A stretch of 64,000 bases of DNA from Nannochloris sp. 'desiccata' (taxonomy: Eukaryota > Chlorophyta > Trebouxiophyceae > Chlorellales > Chlorellaceae). Where the stretch lies: NCBI GenBank assembly GCA_019044685.2, contig JAGTXX020000012.1, positions 1,178,001 through 1,242,000 on the forward strand, in the 5' to 3' direction. The notes beneath the pieces were generated by a model. That model did no database searches. It was not told the origin of the DNA and saw only the letters and a program-made list of their open reading frames with translations. Within the stretch, counting starts at the first letter, position 1, and each line of letters opens with the position of its first letter. A program made the translations under genes and the position numbers. Below are positions 19,543 to 30,835 of this stretch, one piece after another.

Positions 19543-22500
19543 TTATCCCAGCGTCATCTCGACAGCTTCTTGCTGCAGCTTCTTCAGCTGCTCCAGCATT
19601 TCAGCTGTAGCTTCTTCTTCTCCATCTTCTTCTCCTCCACCAAAAGCTTGCGCTAGACAAGCTAATTTCCCTACTATCTCCCACACAGCGCTCTCCTCCT
19701 GTTGAACCGCATTCAATTCATGGGCGACGGCTGTCTCTGCTGCCTCCGCAGCCAAAACTGCAAATATGGGGGGAAGTAAAAAAGTGAATAGAGCTAGTAA
19801 AGATACGTATGATGATTAGAACTTGAATAGAGAGGTAAAATCTCTCCAAATTAAGGTATATTAAACTACCCCCACTATACTGACTAACCTTCTACTACAG
19901 ATTTGGCTCGCTCCAGTGCCTCTTGTGGAAACGCCACTGCTGCAGCCAGGGCCAACCCATAGTGTTTATCTTTGCACCTCCCAGGTTTCAGCTCAAAAGT
20001 ATAATCTAAGGTATTATTTGATGTGTTGACTGAGAAATGCCAGGCACGGCATTGAGGGTAGATGTTTGCAAGCTCAGCCAACTCGGCAAAATGGGTGGCG
20101 AGTAAAGTGCGGGCGCCTGTTGCTGCCAAGGCTTCAGCCACTGCCCAAGCCACAGCAAGGCCATCAGTGGTGGACGTAGCACGTCCCAGCTCGTCAATGA
20201 GGACTAACGATTGAGGAGTAGCATGACGCAGTATGTAGGCAGTTTCCTGCAAATGAGAAAATACTTTAATAGTTCTACGGTATGTATTTTTCTACTTAAT
20301 TTTCATAAATAAATCTCTCCCGACCTGCATTTCTACCATAAAGCTCGAGCTGTTTGTTTCCAAACTATCCGAAGTACCAATCCTCGTCAAAATCCTATCC
20401 AGAGGAGTTATCGAAGCGAATTTCGCAGCAACATGGCACCCCACCTGTGCCATTACCACCGCTGCAGCCACTTGTCGAAGATAGGTTGACTTACCAGCCA
20501 TATTGGGGCCAGTAATCACGTGAAGGGAGCTATCTATAGATAACCACGTGTCATTCTCTTGAAAATTAAACGATCTGGCATTACCACCAAAGCCTTCTGA
20601 CATTTCCAGTACTGGATGCCGGCACCCAACCAACGCCAAGGGCCCAGTATTCTCAGTCAAAGCAGGACGGACGTAGTCTTTCCCGCCCGTTTCTAGCTGC
20701 CGAGCAAATCCACATAGCATATCAAGCAGAGCTAATCCATCGATTAAACGGTGTAATGCGGGTAAATGCTCTGCTATTATATCAGAAGAAACGCCATCAA
20801 GAGCTTCTTCAGTGAGACAAAGGCAATCATTTGTGGCGTCCCGTAACCTCGCATTCAGAGCATTTAATTCATCTGTAGTACATTGTACGACACGACCATT
20901 GGAACTAAGGATAGAAAAGGTACTAGGTAAACGAGAAACAGACGAGATTCCTCCATTTCCAGCATCAGGAGCGCCTCTCCCACGCTTTCTTCCTCCTTGA
21001 AACCCTCCGCCCTTGCCATCTCGGCTTGACTCTTCACCTTCATTGATAATGGAAGAGTGCTCTACACCATTATTACCACCACCGTTGCCACCCCTACCCC
21101 CGCCCCCGCTACTCGTAATATGTATTTCGAAATAGAATCCTCTTTTAGCAGTATATTTAGCCTTCAAACCATCCAGCTCATGTTGATCCCTCATCTCTGA
21201 TGCATGTTCATGAACAGCTTCGGTGGTTTTGCAAAACACCTGTCTAGCTATTTCCAGCATAGGAATCGTTTCACAGCGAAGTGCAAAACACTGCTGCGCT
21301 CTGTTGAGAAACGCACCACGAGCAGAGTAGACATCGTCTTCTAAAAGGCCTTCTAAACGCATCAAAAGTTGTGCAAAAATGGGGTCAGCAACCGCAGAGC
21401 GCAGCACGCACAGCAGCTCACTTTCTGCACCGCCATCTAAAGCATCAGAAAGAGGCTCCAAAGTCACCAAAAGCTCACGAAGTTGAATAAAACTTTGAAT
21501 CATTGCTGCTACACGCCTCAACATGCTTGCTTCGGACTTTGCAGGACGCAGAACTAAGGATCCAATCACCGAGTCCATGTTTCTAGGAAGCTGCATTAAA
21601 CACTCCTCAAGGGTCATGAGCAAAGCACTGTTCGATCGTAGCTCCCCTAAAGCATCGTAGCGAGCATTCAAGGTAGGAATATCTTTGAGAGGTTGCAAAA
21701 GATTCGCGCGCAAGAGCTGAGATCCAGCTCTGGTGCGGGTGCCATCTAAGAAATTTAGCAAACTGGAAGAAGTAGACTGCACCAGCTCTAAAGCTTCAAT
21801 ACTGGCAGCATCAATGTGCATGTGGTGGGTGCTTAGAGCGTGTTTTACGTGTAGGCAGGAAGCAGCAAGGACCATGGATTTGTTTTCTCGCATAAATTTC
21901 AACAATGCTCCGGCTGCACCAAGCGCCAGGTAACTACCTCGACCAGAGGTAAGCTCTGCGAAAGAGCCATTCATAGCGCAGGCTTGCACTAATACAGTAC
22001 CCTATAATTTGAAGGTATTAAAAGTAATAGTAAAAAAAACCTTGCTTTCAAGTCATTTTATAGTAGAAGAGGGATAGAGAAGTGCAAAAATAATAGCAAA
22101 TACAGGAAGATAGGGCAGAATCGGGTATTTTTTACCACTGAGGGCTTTTTCAGCTTTGCCGCCAAGATGTTTTTCTTTTTAAAGACTCACCTCTGAATCA
22201 TCAAAGTCACCACGAGGCCTAGGAGTCGTCTCAAATACAGCAAGTGCAGCGTTGAGTCCCATTTCTGGCATTGAGGTATCTTTAGGAGCGACGACTAGGA
22301 GCTCATCAGGAGGGTAGAGCTCCAGCATTGTCCTGCAGAGAAGAGGAAAAGAGAGCAGGCGAGGTAGGTAGGAGCTGAAGGAGAAGCATAGCTACAGAGA
22401 GATAATGCAGAGGTAAATTCTGTAGCGGTAACGATGTAATAAAAGGCTTACAAGGTAGTGGTGAAGCTGCGAGTAGCTTCTACATACTGCGCCAGCCAGA

Positions 22501-22795
22501 GAGTAGAACAAGTGGTGGTGTCGAGGGCTGCGAGGCCCACCTGCCAAGAAAAGATTTTAAGAAGGCGACTTCAAGGATGTGTTTTGAGGCCGCGCTATGC
22601 ATTGGAACTATAGAATATGATATAGAGATACAGTATGCACACCTCTTTCGCTCTGTTTTGGATTATAGCGACGACATATCTTTGTCCGAGAGAGTTTTGT
22701 TTCCTAGGTTTATTTATTTTTTCTGAAGCAGCGTGCGCCTCTTCCACCTGCTGAGAATCACCATTTAACAGCGCTTGTATATGTGCTTTGGACAT
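19543..22795 (-). CDS. MSH4: Meiotic MutS homologue MSH4
   Basis: Six exons (minus strand): 22795-22643, 22540-22452, 22332-22191, 22001-20325, 20246-19889 and 19757-19543. They give 877 residues. Phases agree at every join. The protein starts near the connector region (RYVVAIIQNRAKEVGLAALD, LAQYVEATRSFTTTLTML), so the N-terminal mismatch-reading domain of MutS is absent, as in MSH4 and MSH5. ATPase motifs: Walker A TGPNMAGKSTYLRQ (about residue 627), SSFMVEMQETAYILRHA, and Walker B LVLIDELGRATSTTDG (about 702). MSH4 acts with MSH5 to stabilise crossover intermediates. A Gly/Asn-rich insert with a basic RKRGRG patch lies between the clamp and core regions. The C-terminal helical region (exon 6) is short. 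MSH5 is a weaker alternative. Confidence 0.88.
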
Positions 22796-23056
22796 CCTTG
22801 GTCTGTATTATTTTAAAATATAAGAACGGCAAAAAAATTCGTTTTATTGGACTTGCAAATTGTGGGCAAGCTTTTTCAAGGCTGAGTCAGTTTGTTGACT
22901 TTCATTTGTATTTGATTCTCTACTTCTAGAAGCTCTCTAGCTTCCTCTCCTAATATCCTTGTACTAAGTCTATAGTCACAGCGTTACATTCACTTTACCA
23001 TAAGATTAAGTTAATCTACTAACAAAAAATAAAGAACCCCCCCTGGTTCTTCTTGT

Positions 23057-24411
23057 TCAGCTCGTTGCGGCATCAAATTTCCAAATCTTAATACAGCCAT
23101 CATCACCAGCAGAAGCTATTAAATTCGCTTCTTTAGGATGCCAACGAACACAGTTCACATCGCACGGGTGCGCTTGCTCTTTTCTACACTGTAGATGACA
23201 AGAAACTGAACCACCACCACCTCCACCACCACCTGCAGTGTCTCCTCCGTTTTGTAAAGCAGCCCCTGCTGCTGTTGCCTGCTCGACTGCAAAAATACAA
23301 ATAGTATTATCAGCACTGGCTGTCGCTATATACCCACACCCACTATTCAAACTACTACTATCATTATCGCTGTTACTTGGTAGTGATGCTGCCCAGTCTA
23401 TTGAAAATACTGTTCTATTATGATATCCTGAGCACGTAGCAGCAAGACTGCATTTCATGTCTCCGCTGCCTCGAGTGCAGTTCCAAATTTTGAGTGTGGT
23501 ATCGTCACTACAAGAAGCTAAATAATCACCAGAGGGGTTAAATGCGACGTCCCATACTGTAGATGTATGCCCTACGCCAGGCCCTGTAGTAAAGAGAAAT
23601 CAAATCAAAGAGGGTAAGTTAACAAGAAACAAAAAAACAAAAACAAAAAATGGCGCTTGATTTCAATATAAATCAGATTTTCAACCAGAAGAAACAGCGA
23701 CATAAAAAATCCTTCTTCCCTTCTCTCTCTTACCATTAATAGTCTGTACACATATCCATTCATCGTCATTTTCCATCCACAACTTAATACTATCGTCATA
23801 AGAACACGATACTAATACCTCCCCACTAGGATGCCACACCACCGTCTTCACATCTTGAGAATGACCATGTTTAACATCTACAACCTCGTATTCATGTCCT
23901 GGAGCTGCTTCCCATACCCAGACAGTCTTATCACGTCCGCAGGTAGCTATTAAATTGCCATTAGGGTTCCAAGCAGCGGCTTTTACCTCGTTTTCGTGGC
24001 CTTCTAAGACCGCAACGTGCTCCCAAGAGTCGCCCTGAGATTCCCAAATGGCGACTGTACGGTCAAAGCTCGCAGTGGCTAGTAACTGTCCGTTGGGAGA
24101 CCAGGAACAGGATCTAACAGTGCGAGTGTGGGTGCCTTCGAGGATTGCAGCGCACCGCCAACTGCCGGCAGAGTTGCGAGTCCAAATGCGGACAGTTCTA
24201 TCACCACTACAACTCGCCAGAGCTTCGCCTATAAATTAAATATACAAATGATGTTGATCAGGCGTGAATAAGGGGATGCGATGAGTTAAATTGGTTGTTA
24301 GCAGCAGATCAAGATGATCACATTCAGCTTACCGTTTGGAGACCAAGCTAGATGCCAAACTCTATCATCGTGCCCTTGAAGTTGCTGTAGCTCTATCAGT
24401 TTTGAAGACAT
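23057..24411 (-). CDS. CIAO1: CIAO1/Cia1, WD40 subunit of the cytosolic Fe-S targeting complex
   Basis: Three exons, 24411-24333, 24228-23734 and 23583-23057, give 366 residues. Seven WD40 repeats fill the protein, with strong similarity to CIAO1 in order: DDRVWHLAWSPNGEALASC, GDRTVRIW, TRTVRSCSWSPNGQLLATA, ENEVKAAAWNPNGNLIATC, RDKTVWVWE, SQDVKTVVWHPSGEVLVSC, YDDSIKLW. CIAO1 works with MMS19 and CIAO2 to hand Fe-S clusters to cytosolic and nuclear proteins. The last repeats contain a Gly-rich insert (coded by a CCA-rich run at about 23212-23232). It diverges from the NOL8-like gene with only 126 bases between start codons, so the two probably share a promoter. Confidence 0.92.
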
Positions 24412-24537
24412 TTTTATTCTAAGGAAAATTATACTAATTGAAGCGGAGCCAGGTGGTGAATTTTATCTAAGCCAAATAAATAACAACTATTTTGCAATAA
24501 ATCTCTGTCATTTATCCTATGCATGCATATTTCAATT

Positions 24538-26290
24538 ATGACATCATCAAGAATATTCATAGGTGGGATACCTCCCGGGACCACAAATGAGGAATTAATT
24601 CAACGATTCAAATCTTTTGGAGATGTAAAATCATGCGAAGTGGTCCCAGATAAAAATTACCCTCCTCTGTTGCCTGGTTCAGAACCTATGGTATTTAGTA
24701 GAAATTTTGGGTACATCACCTTATTGCCCAAAGATGAGAAAAGCTTACAGCGTGCAATTGGCGTCTATAATGGTTCACTATGGCGGGGCTGTACTTTAAA
24801 ATGCAAGCTCGCCAAGCCTACAGCGATGGAACGCCTGGCTGAAGAACGGAAGGAGGAAGAGGAGATGTCAAACGAGCCGGTGCGTTTAATTGGATTTGTT
24901 CTTCTGTTTTAAAAAATGTTTTTGCTTTCCGCCCCGCCTGCCTTTCTCCTCGTCAGCTTTCCATTCATTAATATATTTATTCTACTTTCTCTCAACGCAG
25001 GTTGACTATACACTTACTCAAGCTGAAGAAGGAACAAAGCTTCGAATAAGACAGCCATTTAATCGCCAACTTGTCTCCGTCGTCTTGGGGGGCTCAAAAC
25101 TGAAACTCGAAAAACTTGATAACACCGCACTAACTTTACCTGCCTCTGCTTCTCTGGAAAACAGCAAAAATACAGTCTCTACTCCATTAAAACCTAGAAA
25201 ATTGTTTGAACAGCATCTACGAGAATGTGCTGAAAAATATGCAGCTTCTGAAGAGGGACAGCGGGCCGCAGCAGCACGGCAAGATCGATTGGAGAACACC
25301 AAAGCAGCAGCTGCAGAAGATCAAGAAACTGCCGTTAACCTGTCGTTAAATAAAGATGCAGCAGCACTAACAGCAGCAGCAACGAATAGAAAGGGGCAGA
25401 ACAATACGCAAACACAACGACAAAAACAATCTGCTGTCCTCCCTGCTAAGCGCCCGCTTGGTGCTACACCACTGTCATATGCTGCACCTCCTCCTGCACA
25501 GCGTAGTAGAATTGTAGATTTCCTTTCTGATGAAGACTTTACAGCTATCAATCAACTACAGAACACAGCTGTCGATCTAAGTCGTTTTGGCAGCGACAGC
25601 GAAAAAGAAGAAAATGTCAATAAACAAGGCGGTACTGTTGATTTGAGTCGTTTTGGCAGCGACAGCGAGGAGGAAGAAATTTGCGGTGATGGTAGTGGTG
25701 GAACTACTAGAAGAACCATCCCTCAAGTAGATGGTGCTGCAGATTCAGAAGGTCCGACAACACGTGACGACAACGACAATAACGACAGCAGTGATGAGGA
25801 TGGAGATGGACATTCTTCTTCTGAATCAGAGGAAGAGAAGGGTGATGGTGATGACAAAGACACCAGCAACGGTGCTAATGATAGTACGAATAAAATTACA
25901 AGTACGAGCAGGAGTGGAAGTGATACTAGTGAATCTGGTACCTCTTCTGGTACTTCTTCTGGTACCTCCGATTCTGAGGAGGATGAAGGTGGGAATGAAA
26001 ACAAGAAGAGGACCACTAGCGAAAAACTCGCGCAAGAAGAACCTCCCGTTCAAAATGCCGATGGCATCGTTGGTGGTCTACAAAATAAAGAGGTTGGTGC
26101 TGCTTCTTGGATGGCGAAGTATCTACCAGCTGGAGCATCTTTCTTTCGTCAAGATCCATTAGTACAAGTAGAAGGAGCGTGGAGAGCTGGGCGTGAAGCA
26201 GCAATAAGGGAATATAAAGAAAGGCGACGACAGGCGCTGAGGCAATCAGGGAAAGCCGCCGGTGGTGGAGGAGCCCGTAGTGGAAAATAA
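24538..26290 (+). CDS. NOL8-like nucleolar RRM protein
   Basis: Two exons, 24538-24879 and 25001-26290, give 543 residues. The N-terminal RRM has RNP2 RIFIGGIPPGT and RNP1 RNFGYITLLP, then LQRAIGVYNGSLWRGCTLKCKLAKP and a charged ERLAEERKEEEE helix. This architecture, with GCTLK(C/L)-type ends, resembles NOL8, a nucleolar protein tied to ribosome biogenesis. The rest is low-complexity and acidic: an 11-residue repeat (VDLSRFGSDSE) occurs twice, then long Asp/Glu/Ser and Ser/Gly/Thr tracts with many CK2-like SDSE sites, and a final basic KERRRQALRQ segment. An ATG 15 bases upstream (24523) is also possible. The long frame starting at 24890 begins inside the intron. Confidence 0.65.
25571..25669 (+). 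repeat. Two-copy internal repeat in the NOL8-like gene
   Basis: Bases 25571-25603 and 25637-25669 are near-identical and code twice for VDLSRFGSDSE. The central 20 or so bases are identical, suggesting a recent duplication of an acidic phosphosite module. Confidence 0.85.
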
Positions 26291-26430
26291 AGAAAAGAAT
26301 AAAGCAAGAGATGAAAATTCATTCATTCTTACATGTAAAGACAATTGACAATAAACTATATGATCTATCAAGTGAAGTACGGGAAGGGAATATGGTAACA
26401 AATAGTACAGATTCATTTGTAACTATTTCT

Positions 26431-26808
26431 TTAGTTGGAATCTCTGCTTTGCTCCTTGTACTTGAACTGAGCAGTGCCAGCAACAAAGCCTTGTTTTTCC
26501 TTCGATCGAGGATCTTCTCTCTGTTGAGGCTGCGCAGCATTTGGTGATAGAGAGCTCTTTTTACTTTCCTCAAACCCTAGATCACGTAAACTTTGCTGTG
26601 CCATTAGATTTTTATCCATTCTGCATTCTAAATAAAGCTTGGCGACGTCACGACATGCCTCTGTTTGCCCGCTATGCTCCTTTAAGCATGCCATGTATTT
26701 CTCTTTGACAGCTTGGCATTCTCCAAAATGATCTAATGGGAAGACGCCCTTCTCTGGAGGCTTGGGTTGGTAGCCACGAGCTCCTCCAAAACTTCCACCG
26801 GCAGACAT
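26431..26808 (-). CDS. COX19: COX19, cytochrome c oxidase assembly factor
   Basis: An intronless gene of 125 residues. The core matches COX19: GYQPKPPEKGVFPLDHFGEC, then twin CX9C motifs with Cys31/Cys41 and Cys52/Cys62, and YLECRMDKNLM. COX19 is a small intermembrane-space protein folded by the Mia40 disulfide relay and involved in copper delivery to cytochrome oxidase. The length is slightly greater than the yeast protein because of a ~40-residue polar tail ending with the GFVAG motif seen in plant homologues. It converges on the NOL8-like gene with 140 bases between stop codons. A frame at 26319-26573 on the same strand is only a shadow. Confidence 0.92.
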   Translation of the reverse strand: MSAGGSFGGARGYQPKPPEKGVFPLDHFGECQAVKEKYMACLKEHSGQTEACRDVAKLYLECRMDKNLMAQQSLRDLGFEESKKSSLSPNAAQPQQREDPRSKEKQGFVAGTAQFKYKEQSRDSN

Positions 26809-27434
26809 CCTGTGCCGAGAAGTGGATTATAAAGATGTTAGGAATCTCAAAGGAAAAATCTCCCTGAGGCTTATCTACTGTGAATATCAATCTGACGAAA
26901 TGCCGGGTTCCTAATGCGATTATTGCATACCATCGACTGGCCTATTAAATTACAGTTTATTGGCAGCTTTCCAAGCTAAATTTAATCATCAGGTGTTTCC
27001 TCCAACTCTTGTAGCAGCTCTTTAGCAGATTTCGGAGCCAACCCATTAATTGAATACTTCCATTGATTGCGAATTGAGAGGTAAATTGCGAATTGAGCAC
27101 TGCTTTGCGGCAAAGAGCCTCGTGGTCTCTCTTAGGCTGGCGCTCGCTTCAAAAGCAAGCTCTCTTGGCCTCCTACGCATATAATTTTTAATGAAGGTTA
27201 TAATTGTATTCTGATATCCTTCATACGTATTTTTTCCCTGAAAAGTCGCAACTTTTGTATTTTTTTCTTGATCAGCGGATCATTTAAATATACTTTAACC
27301 TCTGAAACTTAAATTTACTTGATGCCCAACGAGCGAAGAGTGGCATTATTGGGTCAACGTCCTTGATCATTTTACAAAGACAGCCGACCTCCCCTGAATA
27401 CCAAAAATCCCTAGAATCCAAAGTCTCAACAAAA
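26809..27434. other. Divergent spacer with a compact fold-prone island
   Basis: 626 bases between COX19 and the DUF4258 gene. ATTGCGAATTGAG occurs at 27066-27078 and 27085-27097. Directly after it, 27103-27160 contains short perfect stems: CTTTG/CAAAG (27103-27115), AGCCT/AGGCT (27116-27138) and GCTT/AAGC (27146-27156). The island is GC-richer than its flanks. It may be regulatory or a small RNA; neither can be shown by eye. Confidence 0.35.
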
Positions 27435-27977
27435 ATGGCGGGCAGCAGCACCCACGGCTCAAAAGTCTCTAACTCAACCCACAGTAGCAACCAAAATGGC
27501 AACCAGTACGGCAATAACAACAACAACAACAGCCATTACAACAATGGAAACAATAACTACCACGGCAATAGAAACCACTATAGAAAAAGAAAGCCTCGAG
27601 GCTTCTTTGGGCTTTTATGGTTTGCTCTCAAGGGCGCCTACACGGGCACCCGTTCCTTCATTATTGTAGGCAGAATGCGCGGCAAGCCTATTATTCTAAC
27701 CGATCATGCTAAAGAAAGAATGGACCAAAGGCACATTACTGTAGATGAGATTCGCGAAGCGCTACGAAAAGGAAAATTAAACGACAAAAAAAGTGAACCA
27801 AAGGAGAAACCATTCCCAAAATATGTCGTTAATGCACATGTGAGAAATAAGCACCCTGGAAATAGTAGAGGACGGACAAAAGAAGTGGAAATTGTACTTG
27901 CTGCACATAAAGACGAGACAATTGTTGTGACAGTGATTGATAAAGATACCGATTGGCCTACCCCTGATGTTAGTTAG
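27435..27977 (+). CDS. DUF4258-domain protein with Asn/Ser-rich N-terminus
   Basis: An intronless gene of 180 residues. Residues 1-60 are Ser/Asn/Gly/His-rich low complexity, then a basic RKRKPRG patch and a hydrophobic GFFGLLWFALKGAY stretch. The C-terminal half holds a DUF4258-like domain: ILTDHAKERMDQRHITVDEI, EALRKGK, then PKYVVN and EVEIVLAAHKDETIVVTVI. The H-A-K-x-R-M opening and the paired strands ending in VVTVI are the family pattern. Most DUF4258 proteins known to me are prokaryotic and of unknown function. The frame continues to 27363 only through a TTG, so the ATG at 27435 is the chosen start. No partner gene of the kind seen beside prokaryotic DUF4258 genes is nearby. Confidence 0.6.
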   Translation: MAGSSTHGSKVSNSTHSSNQNGNQYGNNNNNNSHYNNGNNNYHGNRNHYRKRKPRGFFGLLWFALKGAYTGTRSFIIVGRMRGKPIILTDHAKERMDQRHITVDEIREALRKGKLNDKKSEPKEKPFPKYVVNAHVRNKHPGNSRGRTKEVEIVLAAHKDETIVVTVIDKDTDWPTPDVS

Positions 27978-28523
27978 AGAGAGTTAGCGAGAGAGAGAAG
28001 ATTTAACTGTTGATTGAGTTGACGGTTACCTATGACTGTCGTATTTGTAATATACGTAGATTGGTTATCATATATCACCGTATCAAGCTTCAAAACATTT
28101 GAACTGGCGCCAAGGACCGCCAGCTCAGATCAATGGATGACTGAAAATCCTTGCATAAAAGGTAGTGTACCGCTTCAATAGCCTACACCCCATTTTTATA
28201 TGGTTTATATGGGTTTCTATGCGTAGGCCTGTATCAAATTGACAGAGAACACAGAGGATGCCGGTGGCGTCGACGTAGCCCAAAATAAGAAAGCACAGCA
28301 CTTTCTCCTCCCCAGCCACACGCAAAATAAATGGCGCTGCTTTTGTTAATGCATATTCAAAACGTACGTTTAAATAAATTTCGATAAGAACATACATGTT
28401 TGTTTTGAGCAAAATAATTAGCAAGGGATCAACAATTTCAACGAGGAACGAAGTGAAGGTTGTCAGATTCCAACGCCTCAGTAACACTCAAAGTAATATA
28501 TCGGGTCTAAGAACTAAATTAGA
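27978..28523. other. Spacer between the DUF4258 and EHD genes
   Basis: 546 bases. A 120-codon frame on the minus strand (28125-28487) has no recognisable domain and unusual composition, so I do not call it. No RNA gene or long repeat is visible. Confidence 0.5.
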
Positions 28524-30621
28524 ATGAATACTAGCCCCCTGGGCCCCTTGGGCACATCAGCTCCTCCATCTCCACGTCCGGCTCAAGACAGCAACCTCTA
28601 TTACCAGTGGTTTCAGCTAGCTGATCTAGGTAGGTTTTATGTTACTAATTTACAACGGCGCTGCCTACACCAATTTTAATGCAGATCACAACGCAGATCA
28701 AATTCCTTTCAATTTTTCCTCACATCGCTAACCCTCTTTCTAATTCCCCAACCTTCCCACAGATCGTGATGGCCGTGTCACAGGCCCAGATGCAGTCGAT
28801 TTCTTCGGCCGCAGTGGCTTACCTCGTGACCAGCTTGCCAAAGTATGGGCATTTGCAGACAACACCCGCCGTGGCTATCTAGATCTTGATGCCTTTATCC
28901 GAGCACTGGAGCTAATATCCTTGGCACAGCACACAGGAAGCGTATCTTTAGAGAACTACAGTGCACAGAAATCTATAGGGATTATTCCACCTAGAATGAC
29001 AGGCTTGCAATCGAATCCAAGCTCCCCTGTCGGGGGAGGCAGCGGTGGTGGTGGTGGCGGTGGTTTTCCCGGAAACAGCGGAAGTACCTCTTCCTCTTCT
29101 GGCCATACCCCACCTTCCAACCCCTTTGCACCTACGAACACTATCGCTACAGATGGACCTTCAGTTATGACAATCCCACCATCTCCACCTGCAGGAGGGG
29201 CGCCGCCCCCTATGTTTTATTTCGGAGGCCCAAACGCTGCGCCTGCTGGCATCAATCAACAACCAACCGGTGCTGATCCTCGTCCTAGCTCGGCTGGAAA
29301 TACTGGAGCATTTGCTAGTACCTCGACACCTCCTCCTAAGAGGGATGGTAACTATGCTAGTATTCCTAGTTCTATGCCTGCCGCTTCAAGGCGTGGGGCC
29401 GGCGACGGCGGTGGTAAACATAAAAAAGGTGGGTATCACATGACGACCAAGGACGCTACCAGCATTACCGACGGCCTTCGTAGGATCTATTTCAATAAAA
29501 TCCGCCCCTTAGAAGAAGCCTACAAATTTGGGCATTTCTTTAGTCCATTACTTAGCGAAGGAGATTTTGAAGCAAAACCTTCGGTGCTTCTTTTAGGTCA
29601 GTACTCGACTGGCAAGACAACGTTTATTAAATATTTATTAGGCAGAGACTACCCTGGTCTCCATATCGGTCCTGAGCCTACAACTGACCGATTTGTCGTC
29701 GTAATGCATGGCCCTGAAGACCGTCGTACACCTGGTAATACTCTTGTTGTTCAACCAGATAAGCCTTTCACAGGGCTTTCTCAGTTTGGAAATGGCTTTT
29801 TGTCAAAATTTGAGTCCGCTACGTGTGAAAATCGTTTACTTGAAGAAATTACTTTGGTCGACACTCCTGGCGTTCTTTCTGGGGAGAAACAACGTATTGA
29901 ACGATCATATGATTTTATTCAAGTCTGTGGATGGTTTGCGGCGCGTTGTGATTTAATTTTACTTCTTTTTGATCCCTACAAACTAGATATCTCTGATGAG
30001 TTCAAGGCGGTGATTTCAACTTTGAAAGGGCACGACGACAAAGTACGGGTCGTGCTTAATAAAGCTGATCAAGTAGACCAACAGCAACTCATGCGTGTCT
30101 ACGGTGCGTTGATGTGGTCTCTAGGTAAAGTGTTCAAGTCCCCTGAAGTGTGCCGAGTGTATATTGGATCGTTCAATGCCGCCGCTCCCATTAGAGAAGA
30201 TGTCAACCCCACGGGGAAGAAACTCTTTGAAAAGGAACAAGAAGATCTGTTACATGATCTGTACGACATTCCGGCGAGATCTTGTGATAGAAAGGTGAAT
30301 GAATTTGTCAAAAGAATTAGAGCGGCAAAAATTCATTTTCTGATTATGGGCCATTTACGCAAACAAATGCCATATTTTGGTCAGAAAAAAGCACAAGATA
30401 AGCTTTTAGCGAATTTATCGAATGAATTTGCACAAGTACAACGGGAGCACCACTTGCATCCAGGTGATTTTCCTGATGTAGGCCGATATAGAGAGATATT
30501 ATCAGCGTTTGATATTTCGAAATTTCCAAAATTGGATAAACAAATGATGAAACAAGTGGATGATGCGTTGACTATTGATATACCACACTTGGTACGGTCA
30601 ATGGATAATCCTTATCTTTAA
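28524..30621 (+). CDS. EHD-family dynamin-like GTPase with N-terminal EH domain
   Basis: Two exons, 28524-28629 and 28763-30621, give 654 residues. The splice restores an EF-hand loop across the join (DLDRDGRVTGPDAVDFFGRS), so the EH domain is N-terminal as in plant EHD1/EHD2, unlike the C-terminal position in animals. The GTPase part has the P-loop LLGQYSTGKTTFIKYLLGR (about residue 313), DTPGVLSGEKQ, and NKADQVDQQQL. The end contains the EHD helical region (HFLIMGHLRKQMPYFG, FPDVGRYREIL). EHD proteins remodel endosomal membranes. Between the EH and GTPase domains lies a ~150-residue Gly/Ser/Pro-rich linker, much longer than usual. A polar KHKKGG patch sits just before the GTPase domain. Confidence 0.92.
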
Positions 30622-30835
30622 TAGCTTGTTAATCCTGTGTATTCGAATAATATTGAGTTGTAAAGATTTCGTTGTTGGTGAAGTGCAGTGTCACGGTGGA
30701 TTGAGAAGTTGTCCAAATTTTGAGACCAGAATTGGGAGACGTGACATAATTTATTCGCGCTATAAATCTGAGCAGAACCTAGCAAAGGTGAGCTATTTTT
30801 ATCTTGTTTAGGTTCAAAAAGTACAAAATAGTAGA

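Noticed and set aside
24890..25000. Hydrophobic start of the long NOL8-like second frame, resembling a signal peptide
   Set aside because: It is intron sequence; the RRM exon joins at 25001 in phase.
28125..28487. 120-codon minus-strand frame with hydrophobic stretches
   Set aside because: No family resemblance; probably chance in an AT-rich spacer.
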